Assembly (NCBI RefSeq): GCF_000757905.1
Contig: NZ_JRLH01000001.1
Length of the DNA stretch: 64,000 nt
Reading direction: 5' to 3' (one strand)
Origin: Arsenophonus nilaparvatae
Lineage (GTDB): Bacteria > Pseudomonadota > Gammaproteobacteria > Enterobacterales > Enterobacteriaceae
Shown here: piece by piece, positions 28,116 to 37,293 of the stretch
How positions within the stretch are numbered: position 1 is the stretch's first letter
How the letters are laid out: the number at the start of each line of letters is the position of its first letter
Made by a program: the position numbers and the translations under genes
Notes under the pieces: generated by a model
Database searches by the model: none
Told to the model about the DNA's origin: nothing
The model's input: only the letters and a program-made list of their open reading frames with translations

Positions 28116-31100
28116 AATGGGTAAAACGCATTAGCCTGGTCTTATTGTTTTTGTTACTAATATTATTAACGATGATTGGTTGGATAGTTACCACCCAATC
28201 AGGCTTACATTTTGCCCTTAATACAGCAGTGCGTTGGTTGCCTGGATTAGAAATTGCGACCATTTCCGGTGGCTGGAGTGATTTAAATTTGCAGGGAGTT
28301 CGTTATCGAACCAAGGGTATTAATGTTGATGTTGATAAGTTTAATCTTTCACTCGAAGTTGACTGTTTAAAACGTTTTCAATTGTGTGTTAATAATATTT
28401 CAACTGACGGCGTCGATGTTAAGATTGATAGCAAAGCCTTTGCATCTACCGAAGAGCCAGCCAACTCAACTCCATTGACTAAATTGTCAACGCCCTATCC
28501 TATTTTGTTAAATCAGTTAACACTAAAAAATATTAATATTCAGCTCGATAACAGCCAGATTTCGCTGGCTGAATTAACCATGGCGGCTGATTGGCAAGCT
28601 AACCTGTTAACAATTAAACCAACGACAATTAATGGATTAGTGGTTAATTTGCCAAAAACTTTAGTGGAAGAAAATAAAGCGACAGCAAAAGCAGTAATAA
28701 AAACCAGCGATCAGGTAGCCGATAAATCACCCGCGGAAACATTAAAAGCATTATTTGCTGAGCCTTTATTAGCTAACTTACCTGAAGTCGTTTTACCTAT
28801 CGATATTAATATCGAGCAGATCAGAGGAGTAAGCTGGCATTTAAGTGGTGATACTAAGGTGGCAATTGATAATTTGACATTAATGGCGAGCGTACAAAAT
28901 CAGCAGATAGCTATCAAACAATTTGTTGTTGTGATGCCTGAAGGCAAGATCACTATTACCGGTGATGCTAATTTGGCTCAGCAGTGGCCGGTCAATATTG
29001 CTGTTCAAGCTGAATCCTATCTTAACGATCTTAAAGGGCAACAAGTTGATTTAAAACTGGAGGGGGCTTTATTACAACAACTTAAATTAATGTTAAGTTT
29101 AACGGGTCCCATCAAGGCTAATTTGGTCGCTGAAGCAGCCTTATCACAGGCAGGATTGCCAATTCAATTAACCTTAGAGAGTCAGCAACTTAATTGGCCA
29201 CTACAAGGTGAGCCAGAATATCGTTTAAAAGATCTACGTTTACGTTTAAATGGTATGGTGACAGGTTATGATCTCTCATTCCGAACTGATATTAATGGAC
29301 GGGATTTGCCACCGACGTTGTTAACGCTTGATGCTAAAGGGAATGAACAACAGTTTCGGTTAACGCGTTTGCGATTGAATGCGTTGCAGGGAAAAACAGA
29401 ATTAACCGGTATTATCGATTGGAGTAAAGCGATAAGTTGGAATGGATTATTAACTTTATCCGATATTAATACTGCAAAACAGTGGCCACAACGGCCAGCT
29501 AAATTGCAGGGTAAAATCGTCACGACTGGCAGTTTACATGGTGGTAGCTGGCAATTAAAAATTCCTGAAATTACCCTTGATGGTAATGTAAAAGGTCATT
29601 TATTACGCACACGTGGACAGATAAGTGGCAATGCCGCAGGTCAATGGAACATTCCCGTTTTCAATATCTTACTCGGACGCAACAAATTAGATATTAATGG
29701 ACATCTGAGTGATAGCTGGCAACTAGATGGGATAATTGATGCGCCAGCTCTCGATGGTGTATTACCTGGTTTAGCCGGAGTAATAAAAGGACAATTAAAA
29801 TTACGAGGTGATTTAAAGTCACCTCAATTACTGGTTGATATCGCAGCTCATAGCGTTAAATGGCAAGATAGCTTAGCTATTGATAAAGCAACTATTCAAG
29901 GTGATATTCGTTCTGATAAACAGATCCATGGCCAACTAACTGCTGCTGTTCAGCAGTTGAAACAGGCAGATTTAGTTGTTCATAATTTCACCTTGGATGC
30001 TAAAGGTAATGAGCAGCAGCATAGTGTTAACATCAATATCGATGGAAAACCCATTTCAGGTCACTTAACCCTGAAAGGCAGTTTTGATCGACAGAAAGCG
30101 CTATGGCAAGGTGTGTTAGATAATACGCTATTTAACACCCCGATCGGTGAATGGCAGTTAAGTCGGGCGGTGTCAATTGAGTATGCCAATCAGCAACAGG
30201 AAGTCACAGTTTCGCCTCATTGTTGGCTAAATACTAAAGGGCACTTTTGTTTGTCTAAAATGGCTAAAATTGGTAAATCCGGTAATGCAGATATTCTGCT
30301 ACAGCAGTTTGATTTAGCACTACTCAAATCCTTTTTGCCAGCGGAAACTCAGCTAACTGGCAGTTTTGATGGTGATGCGAAAGTGAGTTGGTATGCCGAT
30401 GGGCATTCGCCGCAGGTGAAAGTAAATTTGTTTGGTAATGGCGTCAAAATCAAACAATTGATTGAAGGATCATTGTTACCCGTTGAATTTCAAACGCTAA
30501 GCTTGAATGCAGATATGAGTAATGGTAAGGCGGTATTACAGTGGTTAATACAAATTACCAATAATGGCAAATTTTCAGGCAATATACGGATTGACGATCT
30601 GGAACAAAGTCGTAGATTATCGGGTAGTATTAATATTAACGATATTTCATTAGCCTTAATTCGTCCAATTTTAAGTAATGGTGAAAGGTTAGATGGCAAT
30701 TTGAATGCCGATTTAAGGTTATCTGGCAATATGAAGCAGCCGTTATTAAATGGTAATTTGGCGCTTTCTAATGTAGCAGCAAAAGGACACTGGTTTCCAT
30801 TTGATATCAATCAGGGGTTCCTCAAACTGGATTTTATGGGAACTCGCTCTCAATTGACAGGACGTATTAATACACCTGAAGGTTATTTGAAGTTAGTTGG
30901 AGAAGCGGATTGGCGTAATATTAAAGCCTGGCAAGCGAGAATTTCTGCCACAGGTAACAAATTGCGGATAACATTACCGCCAATGGTTCGTATTGACGTG
31001 GAGCCGGATATTGTTTTTGAAGCTACGCCTAATTTATTAAGTCTCAATGGCAATGTAAATATTCCTTGGGCACGTATTACGGTACAAAAATTACCAGAAT

Positions 31101-31885
31101 TAGCAGTTGGCGTTTCATCAGATGAGGTGATGTTAGATGCAAATTTACATCCAATTGAGAAAAAAGGTATATCAATTCCGATATTAACTAATCTACAGAT
31201 TAAAATTGGAAATGATGTTCGTTTGGATGCATTTGGCTTAAAAGCGCGATTAACAGGAATATTGAAAGTTATCCAAGATAAGCAAGGGCTGGGTTTAAAT
31301 GGCCAGATTGATATTCCTGAAGGTCGATTTCATGCATATGGGCAAGATCTAATTGTGCGAAAAGGACAAATTTTATTTTCCGGCCCCGTTGATCAGCCAT
31401 TCTTAAATGTAGAAGCGATCCGCAATCCAGATAGTACCAATGATAATGTGATTGCGGGGGTAAGAGTTACAGGCTTGGCTGATAAACCAAAAGCAACGAT
31501 TTTCTCCGAGCCAGTTAAATCGCAGGAGGAAGCTCTGTCTTACTTACTGAGAGGTGAAGGGTTAAATAGTAGTGGCGCAGATAGTACTCATATGGCTGCT
31601 TTGCTGATTAGTCTGGGAGTTTCCAAGAGCGGAAAATTATTGGGAAGTATTGGTGAAACATTTGGTGTTTCCGACTTAGCATTAGATACTCAGGGCGTTG
31701 GTGACCAATCTCAAGTTGTCGTGAGTGGTAAAATAACTAATGATTTGCAAGTTAAATATGGCGTAGGGATATTTAATTCTCTTGCTACATTAACACTACG
31801 CTATCGTTTAATGCCAAAATTGTATCTAGAAGCTGTGTCTGGCGTGGACCAGGCACTAGATCTGCTTTATCAGTTTGAGTTTTAA
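28112..31885 (+). CDS. tamB: Translocation and assembly protein TamB
   Basis: TamB is a periplasm-spanning AsmA/VPS13-like protein anchored in the inner membrane. It docks on TamA and carries lipid or assists barrel assembly. It has one N-terminal signal-anchor (WVKRISLVLLFLLLILLTMIGWIV), a very long beta-taco region of repeated strands, and the conserved DUF490 C-terminus with GQIDIPEGRFHAYGQDL and LEAVSGVDQALDLLYQFEF. The phrase LDAKGNEQQ occurs twice (coded near 29331 and 29995), showing the internal repeats. Length 1257 is nearly that of E. coli (1259). Start ATG overlaps the tamA stop. Confidence 0.97.
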   Translation: MKWVKRISLVLLFLLLILLTMIGWIVTTQSGLHFALNTAVRWLPGLEIATISGGWSDLNLQGVRYRTKGINVDVDKFNLSLEVDCLKRFQLCVNNISTDGVDVKIDSKAFASTEEPANSTPLTKLSTPYPILLNQLTLKNINIQLDNSQISLAELTMAADWQANLLTIKPTTINGLVVNLPKTLVEENKATAKAVIKTSDQVADKSPAETLKALFAEPLLANLPEVVLPIDINIEQIRGVSWHLSGDTKVAIDNLTLMASVQNQQIAIKQFVVVMPEGKITITGDANLAQQWPVNIAVQAESYLNDLKGQQVDLKLEGALLQQLKLMLSLTGPIKANLVAEAALSQAGLPIQLTLESQQLNWPLQGEPEYRLKDLRLRLNGMVTGYDLSFRTDINGRDLPPTLLTLDAKGNEQQFRLTRLRLNALQGKTELTGIIDWSKAISWNGLLTLSDINTAKQWPQRPAKLQGKIVTTGSLHGGSWQLKIPEITLDGNVKGHLLRTRGQISGNAAGQWNIPVFNILLGRNKLDINGHLSDSWQLDGIIDAPALDGVLPGLAGVIKGQLKLRGDLKSPQLLVDIAAHSVKWQDSLAIDKATIQGDIRSDKQIHGQLTAAVQQLKQADLVVHNFTLDAKGNEQQHSVNINIDGKPISGHLTLKGSFDRQKALWQGVLDNTLFNTPIGEWQLSRAVSIEYANQQQEVTVSPHCWLNTKGHFCLSKMAKIGKSGNADILLQQFDLALLKSFLPAETQLTGSFDGDAKVSWYADGHSPQVKVNLFGNGVKIKQLIEGSLLPVEFQTLSLNADMSNGKAVLQWLIQITNNGKFSGNIRIDDLEQSRRLSGSININDISLALIRPILSNGERLDGNLNADLRLSGNMKQPLLNGNLALSNVAAKGHWFPFDINQGFLKLDFMGTRSQLTGRINTPEGYLKLVGEADWRNIKAWQARISATGNKLRITLPPMVRIDVEPDIVFEATPNLLSLNGNVNIPWARITVQKLPELAVGVSSDEVMLDANLHPIEKKGISIPILTNLQIKIGNDVRLDAFGLKARLTGILKVIQDKQGLGLNGQIDIPEGRFHAYGQDLIVRKGQILFSGPVDQPFLNVEAIRNPDSTNDNVIAGVRVTGLADKPKATIFSEPVKSQEEALSYLLRGEGLNSSGADSTHMAALLISLGVSKSGKLLGSIGETFGVSDLALDTQGVGDQSQVVVSGKITNDLQVKYGVGIFNSLATLTLRYRLMPKLYLEAVSGVDQALDLLYQFEF

Positions 31886-31887
31886 TT

Positions 31888-32238
31888 ATGCGTATAATTG
31901 TTTATGGTAGTTTAAGGCGTAATCAGGGAAATCATCATTGGATGACTTATGCTCAGCTGTTAGGAGAGTATAGGTTGGAAGGTTATGAGATTTATAACTT
32001 AGGTTATTACCCTGCAGTAATACGTGGTGAAGGGACGATAGAGTGTGAAGTTTATCGTATTACACCATCCATTTTGACTGAACTTGATGAATTAAAAAGG
32101 AACTCTCAGGATTATGTAAGAGAATTGATACCTACACCTTATGGTAATGCATGGATTTATCTTTATAAACTTTCGGTAGATGGTTTACGCCGAATTGAAA
32201 GTGGTGATTGGCTAAAGCGTGATGGAAAAAGCAAATAA
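31888..32238 (+). CDS. ytfP: Gamma-glutamylcyclotransferase-like protein YtfP
   Basis: A 116-residue member of the GGCT/AIG2 fold, starting MRIIVYGSLRRNQGNHHWM with the YGSLR substrate-loop motif and TELDELKR carrying the acidic residue expected in the active site. It lies two bases after tamB and is probably co-transcribed, as in E. coli. Its true reaction is not established to my knowledge. It converges on ppa; an imperfect AGATCCC/GGGATCT hairpin lies between them. Confidence 0.93.
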   Translation: MRIIVYGSLRRNQGNHHWMTYAQLLGEYRLEGYEIYNLGYYPAVIRGEGTIECEVYRITPSILTELDELKRNSQDYVRELIPTPYGNAWIYLYKLSVDGLRRIESGDWLKRDGKSK

Positions 32239-32300
32239 ATTTTTCTAACCAGATCCCATTTATTGCTGATAAAGGGGATCTAATTAAAACTCTATAATGG

Positions 32301-32831
32301 TTATTTTTTAGCTGCGCGTTCAAAAGAAGAAAGAATTTCAGCTTTTGCCGCATCAACATTTTCCCAACCATCCACTTTTACCCATTTGCCTTGTTCTAAA
32401 TCTTTATAGTGTTCAAAGAAATGTTTAATTTGAGCGCGTAGTAATTCAGGTAAATCGTTAATATCTTTAATATGATCATATTCTTTAGTTAATTTAGAAT
32501 GAGGCACCGCAACCAATTTTGCATCTTCACCCGATTCATCGGTCATTTTTAATACCCCGATTGGGCGACAACGAATTACTGCTCCTGGTTGTAGCGGATA
32601 AGGTGTTGGAACTAAAACATCAACGGGATCGCCATCCAAGGAGAGAGTATGATTGATATAACCATAATTACAGGGATAAAACATAGCGGTAGACATAAAA
32701 CGATCGACAAAAATGGCGCCAGATTTTTTATCTACTTCATATTTTATCGGATCTGCATTCGCGGGAATTTCTATAATAACATAGATATCTTCAGGCAGCT
32801 CTTCCCCTGCCGGTACATTATTTAGGCTCAT
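32301..32831 (-). CDS. ppa: Inorganic pyrophosphatase
   Basis: Hydrolyses pyrophosphate and so drives biosynthetic reactions. Family I cytoplasmic enzyme of 176 residues, as in E. coli, with KSGAIFVDRFMSTAMFYPCNYGYI and the metal-binding DGDPVDVLVPTPYP (three aspartates). The C-terminal region contains KDINDLPELLRAQIKHFFEHY. ATG at 32831 follows an AAAGGAC on the minus strand. It is next to ytfP as in E. coli, but then directly followed upstream by fbp, while E. coli has the ytfQRT-yjfF sugar transporter between. Confidence 0.97.
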   Translation of the reverse strand: MSLNNVPAGEELPEDIYVIIEIPANADPIKYEVDKKSGAIFVDRFMSTAMFYPCNYGYINHTLSLDGDPVDVLVPTPYPLQPGAVIRCRPIGVLKMTDESGEDAKLVAVPHSKLTKEYDHIKDINDLPELLRAQIKHFFEHYKDLEQGKWVKVDGWENVDAAKAEILSSFERAAKK

Positions 32832-32970
32832 AAAAAATGTCCTTTATTTAAAGCTAAAAATTGAGTAGCGGTTATTATAGCCGTAAACGAAACAAAAACT
32901 CACTATCACTATAAAAATAAGCTTAACAATAAAGGCCAGATCGTTTGCCTTTATTGCGTATGATAGGATG

Positions 32971-33978
32971 TTATTCATTAACTGAAAATTCAAGCATAAA
33001 GCTTTCGGCTTTTTCTACCATAGATTTTGTTCCAACAAAGAAAGGTACACGTTGATGTAGTTGTTCTGGGACGATATCTAAAATTCGATTAGTACCATCA
33101 CTTGCTTTACCTCCTGCCTGTTCGGCTAAAAAGGCGATCGGATTGCATTCATATAGCAAGCGTAATTTACCTTTAGGGTGACTTGCCGTACTTGGATAAA
33201 TATAAATCCCACCTTTTAGTAAATTTCGGTGAAAATCTGCCACCAGAGAGCCAATATAGCGGGTGGTATAAGGGCGAAGCGTTGCGGGATCTTGTTCCTG
33301 GCAATATTTTATATATTTTTTTACCCCTAATGGAAATTTACTATAATTTCCTTCATTGATTGAATACATATTGCCTTGTGGTGGAAACATCACTTTTTCG
33401 TGAGATAGACAGAAGACGCCCAGAGAAGGATCATAGGTAAAGGCATGCACACCATAACCAGTTGTGTAAACCAGCATGGTTGAAGAACCATAGACAACGT
33501 AGCCGGCAGCGACTTGTTGATGGCCCGGTTGTAAAAAATCTGCTTTAGTAACCGATTGGCCAATTGGTGTAATACGGCGGTAAATAGAGAAAATAGTTCC
33601 AACGGAAACATTTACATCGATATTTGATGAACCATCTAATGGATCCATTAGCACAACATATTTGGCATTTTCTGCCCGATCACCAGCAAAAATAACGATT
33701 TCGTCTTCTTCTTCAGAGGCAATACCAGCAACCTCTCCTCTCGCTTTCAAGGCGGCTTTTAATTTTTCATTAGCGTATAGGTCAAGTTTCATTTGAACTT
33801 CGCCTTGAACATTAGAGGCACCACTTGCGCCTAAAATATCCACCAAACCGGCTTTATTAATATCGCGGTGAATGATTTTTGCACCTAATTTAATTGCTGA
33901 TAATAATGCAGTAAGTTCACCTGTAGCATGAGGAAAATCATGTTGTTTTTCAACGATAAATTCGTCTAATGTTTTCAT
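32971..33978 (-). CDS. fbp: Fructose-1,6-bisphosphatase class I
   Basis: Fbp makes fructose 6-phosphate in gluconeogenesis. The metal and substrate motifs are in place: the GIASEEED loop, MDPLDGSSNIDVN, and LYECNPIAFLAEQAGGKASDG with the C-terminal metal ligand. The frame is open up to 34053, but ATG at 33978 gives MKTLDEFIVEKQHDF, the E. coli start, with AGGACC before it; the protein has 335 residues. The usual divergent partner mpl is missing. Its presence fits a lineage still able to grow on non-sugar carbon, with mdh nearby. Confidence 0.96.
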   Translation of the reverse strand: MKTLDEFIVEKQHDFPHATGELTALLSAIKLGAKIIHRDINKAGLVDILGASGASNVQGEVQMKLDLYANEKLKAALKARGEVAGIASEEEDEIVIFAGDRAENAKYVVLMDPLDGSSNIDVNVSVGTIFSIYRRITPIGQSVTKADFLQPGHQQVAAGYVVYGSSTMLVYTTGYGVHAFTYDPSLGVFCLSHEKVMFPPQGNMYSINEGNYSKFPLGVKKYIKYCQEQDPATLRPYTTRYIGSLVADFHRNLLKGGIYIYPSTASHPKGKLRLLYECNPIAFLAEQAGGKASDGTNRILDIVPEQLHQRVPFFVGTKSMVEKAESFMLEFSVNE

Positions 33979-34113
33979 GACCAAGGTCCTGAGTCTAATT
34001 TTATAGAGATTTTGTAAGGAATCGAGTTCCTTGTGTGCGTGCAGTTTAGCCAAATTAGGCCAAGATTAATAGTTGGATTATTTTTATTGATTAAAATAAC
34101 AATTCATTTCATA

Positions 34114-34137
34114 TTATCGCGCTGCTCAGCGCGATAA
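34114..34137 (-). terminator. Hairpin after argR
   Basis: TTATCGCGCT and AGCGCGATAA pair perfectly over 10 bp around GCTC, in the space between the end of argR and fbp. The T-run is poor on either strand. Confidence 0.55.
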
Positions 34138-34146
34138 CTATGGCTT

Positions 34147-34617
34147 TTACAACTCTTGTTCAAACAAATTCAAGATGGCTTCATAAAGTTGTTCGGTGGA
34201 AAATCCCAAAGTTGGGGTAGAAAAAATGGTATCATCGCCGGCGATACTACCTAAAATTCCTTCTGAAGTTCCTAACGAATCTAATAAACGAGCAATGAGC
34301 TGTGCAGCGCCAGGACTAGTACGAATAACCACAATTGATTGATTGTAGTTAACATCTAATACCAAATTTTTTAGCGGGCTAGTTGTTGTGGGAACAACCA
34401 GTTCAGCAGGTAGGCAATAAACCATTTCCATTTTAGCATTACGGTTACGCACTGCACCAAACTTTGTCAGCATTCTAGAAATTTTTGACTGGTTTATATT
34501 TTCAAAGCCTTGCTCTTGAAGTGCTATAACGATCTCACTTTGGGAGCTAAATTTTTCTTCCTTGAGCAAAGCTTTAAAAGCTTTCACGAGATCTTCTTGT
34601 TTAGAAGAAACATACAT
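34147..34617 (-). CDS. argR: Arginine repressor ArgR
   Basis: ArgR is a hexameric, arginine-responsive repressor of arginine biosynthesis and also a recombination accessory factor at plasmid cer sites. An N-terminal winged helix (SSQSEIVIALQEQGFENINQSKISRMLTKFG) and a C-terminal oligomerisation and arginine-binding domain with GDDTIFSTPT are present. Length is 156, identical to E. coli. It is divergent from mdh, as in E. coli. An ARG box about 50 bp before its start suggests autoregulation. Confidence 0.97.
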   Translation of the reverse strand: MYVSSKQEDLVKAFKALLKEEKFSSQSEIVIALQEQGFENINQSKISRMLTKFGAVRNRNAKMEMVYCLPAELVVPTTTSPLKNLVLDVNYNQSIVVIRTSPGAAQLIARLLDSLGTSEGILGSIAGDDTIFSTPTLGFSTEQLYEAILNLFEQEL

Positions 34618-35037
34618 AAATCACCTTTTTCAAGACGTTAAGTAGAGCGATATTATGTATAAAGGTGAATTTTTATGCAACAAGCAGTTCTAGCCTGGTG
34701 CTATGAAAATAATAAAAATAGCAATAATAAAAATTATTAGTCAGTTATTTGCCTATTTTGTGGAAATTAGCGATAAATTATTGTTTAAAAATAATGTTAT
34801 TTGTAAAAAATAGCAACCGTGTCTCCGCATTATGCTGCTACCTAAGCAATATTAAAAAAGTGCCCCTTATCGCATTAGTTGATAAGAATTTTATTTAAAA
34901 TGAAAGAAAAAAATTTACAAGATTTATTTATTAACAAGAATTAATCGTAATTAATAGACTGTGTTATGAATAACGTATGTAATAGGTTAAAAGTTCTTAA
35001 GCCATTTCGACGTGTCATCATATAAAGGAGTATCAGC
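34618..35037. other. Divergent argR/mdh intergenic region
   Basis: About 420 bp, AT-rich. It contains an ArgR box near argR. In E. coli ArcA and CRP act on mdh here; I saw no site good enough to call on the mdh side. Confidence 0.5.
34664..34681. promoter_or_regulatory. ARG box upstream of argR
   Basis: TGAATTTTTATGCA (34666-34679) matches the ARG box core TGAATWWWWATTCA with a single mismatch. It lies about 50 bp in front of the argR start, the place of the autoregulatory operator in E. coli. No good second box was found 3 bp away. Confidence 0.6.
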
Positions 35038-35976
35038 ATGAAATTAGCTATTCTTGGGGCAGCAGGTGGTATCGGCCAAGCACTTGCACTTCTTCTTAAA
35101 AACCAGCTTCCATCAGGCTCAGAGCTTTCTCTTTATGATATTGCTCCTGTGACCCCTGGTGTTGCTAAAGATTTAAGCCATATTCCAACAGATGTAAAGG
35201 TAATTGGTTTTGCTGGTGAAGATCCGACACCCGCACTTGACGGTGCCGATGTAGTATTAATTTCGGCAGGTGTTGCCAGGAAACCAGGAATGGATCGCTC
35301 AGATTTGTTTAATATCAATGCCGGTATCGTTCGTAATCTGATTGAAAAAGTTGCTCAGAACTGCCCTAAGGCGTTAATTGGTATTATTACTAATCCGGTT
35401 AATACTACTGTTCCGATAGCAGCAGAAGTATTAAAAAAGGCCGGCGTGTATGATAAAAATCGATTATTTGGGGTAACAACCTTAGATATTATTCGTTCTA
35501 ATACTTTTGTTGCTGAATTAAAAGGTAAAAAACCTCAAGAAATCGAAGTGAAGGTTATTGGTGGTCATTCTGGCGTAACGATCCTACCGTTACTCTCTCA
35601 AATTGCCAATGTTAGCTTTACTGAGCAGGAAGCTGAGGAGCTAACCAAGCGTATTCAAAATGCCGGCACTGAAGTTGTTGAAGCAAAAGCTGGTGGCGGA
35701 TCAGCGACACTTTCTATGGGCCAAGCCGCTGCACGTTTTGGTTTATCATTAATTGACGCTTTAAATGGTAAAGAAAATATAATCGAGTGTGCATATGTGG
35801 AAAGTGATGGTGAATATGCTCGTTTTTTTGCTCAGCCAATACGTTTAGGTAAAAATGGGATTGAAGAAAGATTACCTATTAATATTATGAATAAATTTGA
35901 AAAAAATAAATTGGAAAATATGTTAGAGACACTTAATAAAGATATTAAATTAGGCGAAGATTTTATTAATAAATAA
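35038..35976 (+). CDS. mdh: Malate dehydrogenase
   Basis: NAD-dependent oxidation of malate to oxaloacetate in the TCA cycle. The 312 residues, as in E. coli, include the Rossmann loop GAAGGIGQALALLLK (7-21), the substrate loop with ARKPGMDRSDLFNINAG, TNPVNTTVPIAAEVLKKAG, and the catalytic H of VIGGHSGVTILPLLSQ. AAAGGAGTATCAGC precedes the ATG. A terminator follows. The last 30 residues are rich in N, K and L, unlike the rest, in line with AT pressure. Confidence 0.98.
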   Translation: MKLAILGAAGGIGQALALLLKNQLPSGSELSLYDIAPVTPGVAKDLSHIPTDVKVIGFAGEDPTPALDGADVVLISAGVARKPGMDRSDLFNINAGIVRNLIEKVAQNCPKALIGIITNPVNTTVPIAAEVLKKAGVYDKNRLFGVTTLDIIRSNTFVAELKGKKPQEIEVKVIGGHSGVTILPLLSQIANVSFTEQEAEELTKRIQNAGTEVVEAKAGGGSATLSMGQAAARFGLSLIDALNGKENIIECAYVESDGEYARFFAQPIRLGKNGIEERLPINIMNKFEKNKLENMLETLNKDIKLGEDFINK

Positions 35977-36000
35977 TATTATTAACTTCATTAAATAATA

Positions 36001-36030
36001 AACCGCAGATATGAGTCTGCGGTTTTTTTA
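36001..36030 (+). terminator. Terminator after mdh
   Basis: AACCGCAGA and TCTGCGGTT pair perfectly over 9 bp around TATGAG, followed by a run of Ts (GGTTTTTTTA). It lies between mdh and the convergent sfsB. Confidence 0.9.
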
Positions 36031-36034
36031 TAAT

Positions 36035-36310
36035 TTATTCGTTATTTTTATTAGTAGGCCGACGAATATTTCGTTCTAATAATTCTCCTGTATTGAAATC
36101 GTAATAACGGCTTGGCCATATTTCAGAAGGATGAAGGTTTAAAAAGTTCGCAATTATCCATTCTCCTTTTGGCCAGGGCCGAGATAATGCATTGGCTAGT
36201 GTTGAAGAGCTTAAACCTGCTTGTCTTGATATAGCTGCTAATGTTGTTCCGCGTTTTCTTAGCGCTGCAATAATATCCGCAGGATGCCAATCAGATTTCT
36301 GTGAAATCAT
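36035..36310 (-). CDS. sfsB: Ner-like DNA-binding regulator SfsB (Nlp)
   Basis: A 91-residue protein of the Nlp/Ner family of small lambda-repressor-like DNA-binding proteins, related to phage Mu Ner. WHPADIIAALRKRGTTLAAISRQAGLSSSTLANALSRPWPK (core) forms the helix-turn-helix, followed by HPSEIWPSRYYD. The frame runs up to 36376, but ATG at 36310 (AGGATTAAAA before it) matches the E. coli start and the DWHPAD context. In E. coli SfsB stimulates maltose genes. It sits next to ispB in E. coli too; here another small regulator gene lies between. Confidence 0.92.
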   Translation of the reverse strand: MISQKSDWHPADIIAALRKRGTTLAAISRQAGLSSSTLANALSRPWPKGEWIIANFLNLHPSEIWPSRYYDFNTGELLERNIRRPTNKNNE

Positions 36311-36879
36311 TTTTAATCCTTTTTCTATTAAATATATTGCTGTATTAGTGGTATAAATAACAGATAGTTCTGACATGTATTTCGAACTAGAACTTGTTAT
36401 TAGAAATAAAATAACATTTTTTTTCTTTAATAGTTTCTTATTTTTTTCTTAAAAATCTCTTTTTTGAACTTGATTACAAAAAATAGAGAAATTTTACAGA
36501 TATTTTAAGAAATATAGTGAGGCTCTCTTCAATTTATTAGGAGTATAAATAATTAATTCTAGTTATGTTAATTCAGTATAATAGAATGACAAAAATAAAA
36601 ATCTTTAATTTATATTAATTCCTTAGAATTAATAGTTATAAAATAATTTGTCCGATATTAATAGAAAAAAAATTAGTTAATAATGATAGTGAAAAGGAGA
36701 ACAATATTTGCAAGAGATAAAAAAAGAAATAATCCTACAATTTTATTCAATGCTTTTTCTATGGTTAGAAAATTGGGAGGATTTTAAAAGAAAAAAATAA
36801 TCTAAAAGGCCACCATTTTTAACAATTAGATTTGCAGAATTAGGTTATGTATTAATACCAAAAGTGATGCGAGAAAATT
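36311..36879. other. AT-rich region between sfsB and the Mu-type regulator
   Basis: About 570 bp, divergent promoter region for sfsB and the next gene. One possible mini-gene is a TTG frame at 36708-36800 (30 codons, MQEIKKEIILQFYSM...), with AGGAG at 36695-36699. The same frame stays open after its stop until the next gene's start region. I do not recognise its product and call it doubtful. Confidence 0.4.
36708..36800 (+). CDS. Doubtful 30-codon open frame upstream of the Mu-type regulator
   Basis: TTG start 8 bases after AGGAG, 30 residues, charged N-terminus (MQEIKKEII) and an aromatic middle (FYSMLFLWLENWEDF). There is no known family. It may be a leader peptide, a remnant of a longer gene or chance; the Shine-Dalgarno spacing is the only positive evidence. 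Confidence 0.15.
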   Translation: MQEIKKEIILQFYSMLFLWLENWEDFKRKK

Positions 36880-37272
36880 ATGAAAAAAGAATGGTATACC
36901 GCGAAAGAACTCGCTGGATTGGTTGGTTTGCCTTCATCACCACAAGGTATCAACCTAATGGCTCGCAGGGAAGGATGGGAGCAACGTCGAAAACGTGGGG
37001 TTCAAGGCAAAGCTGTTGAATATCATGTTAGTAGTCTACCTGAAGATGTATTTAATGTATTATCGCTAAATGATAACTCTATTGATTATCGCGGCAAAGG
37101 AAAACGACAAGATGCTTTTTTAATTTGGGTCGAAGCTTATAAACAATTAACAAAAAAAGAGCGTGAAAAGATTATTAAATTTATTTTACGGGAAGGATTG
37201 GAAAAGTTAATTGGTTATATCAATTGTTGTGAAGCGATATTGGTGGAAGAAGATAACTCTGGAACAGGATGA
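36880..37272 (+). CDS. Mu-type winged-helix DNA-binding protein (Mu repressor/transposase N-terminal domain)
   Basis: A 130-residue protein whose first 60 residues carry the DNA-binding domain found at the N-terminus of phage Mu repressor and MuA transposase: EWYTAKELAGLVGLPSSPQGINLMARREGW, then RRKRGVQGKAVEYHVSSLP. The rest is helical and basic (KQLTKKEREKIIKFILREGLEKL), with no catalytic domain, so it is a regulator rather than a transposase. It is divergent from the Ner-like sfsB and ends 20 bp before the convergent ispB. Its target is unknown. It could be a domesticated phage regulator or part of a lost prophage. Confidence 0.82.
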   Translation: MKKEWYTAKELAGLVGLPSSPQGINLMARREGWEQRRKRGVQGKAVEYHVSSLPEDVFNVLSLNDNSIDYRGKGKRQDAFLIWVEAYKQLTKKEREKIIKFILREGLEKLIGYINCCEAILVEEDNSGTG

Positions 37273-37293
37273 GCTGTTCCAGAGAAGTTTTTA

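Noticed and set aside
30490..30810. 106-codon minus-strand frame within tamB
   Set aside because: Lies wholly inside an intact tamB and has no recognisable domain.
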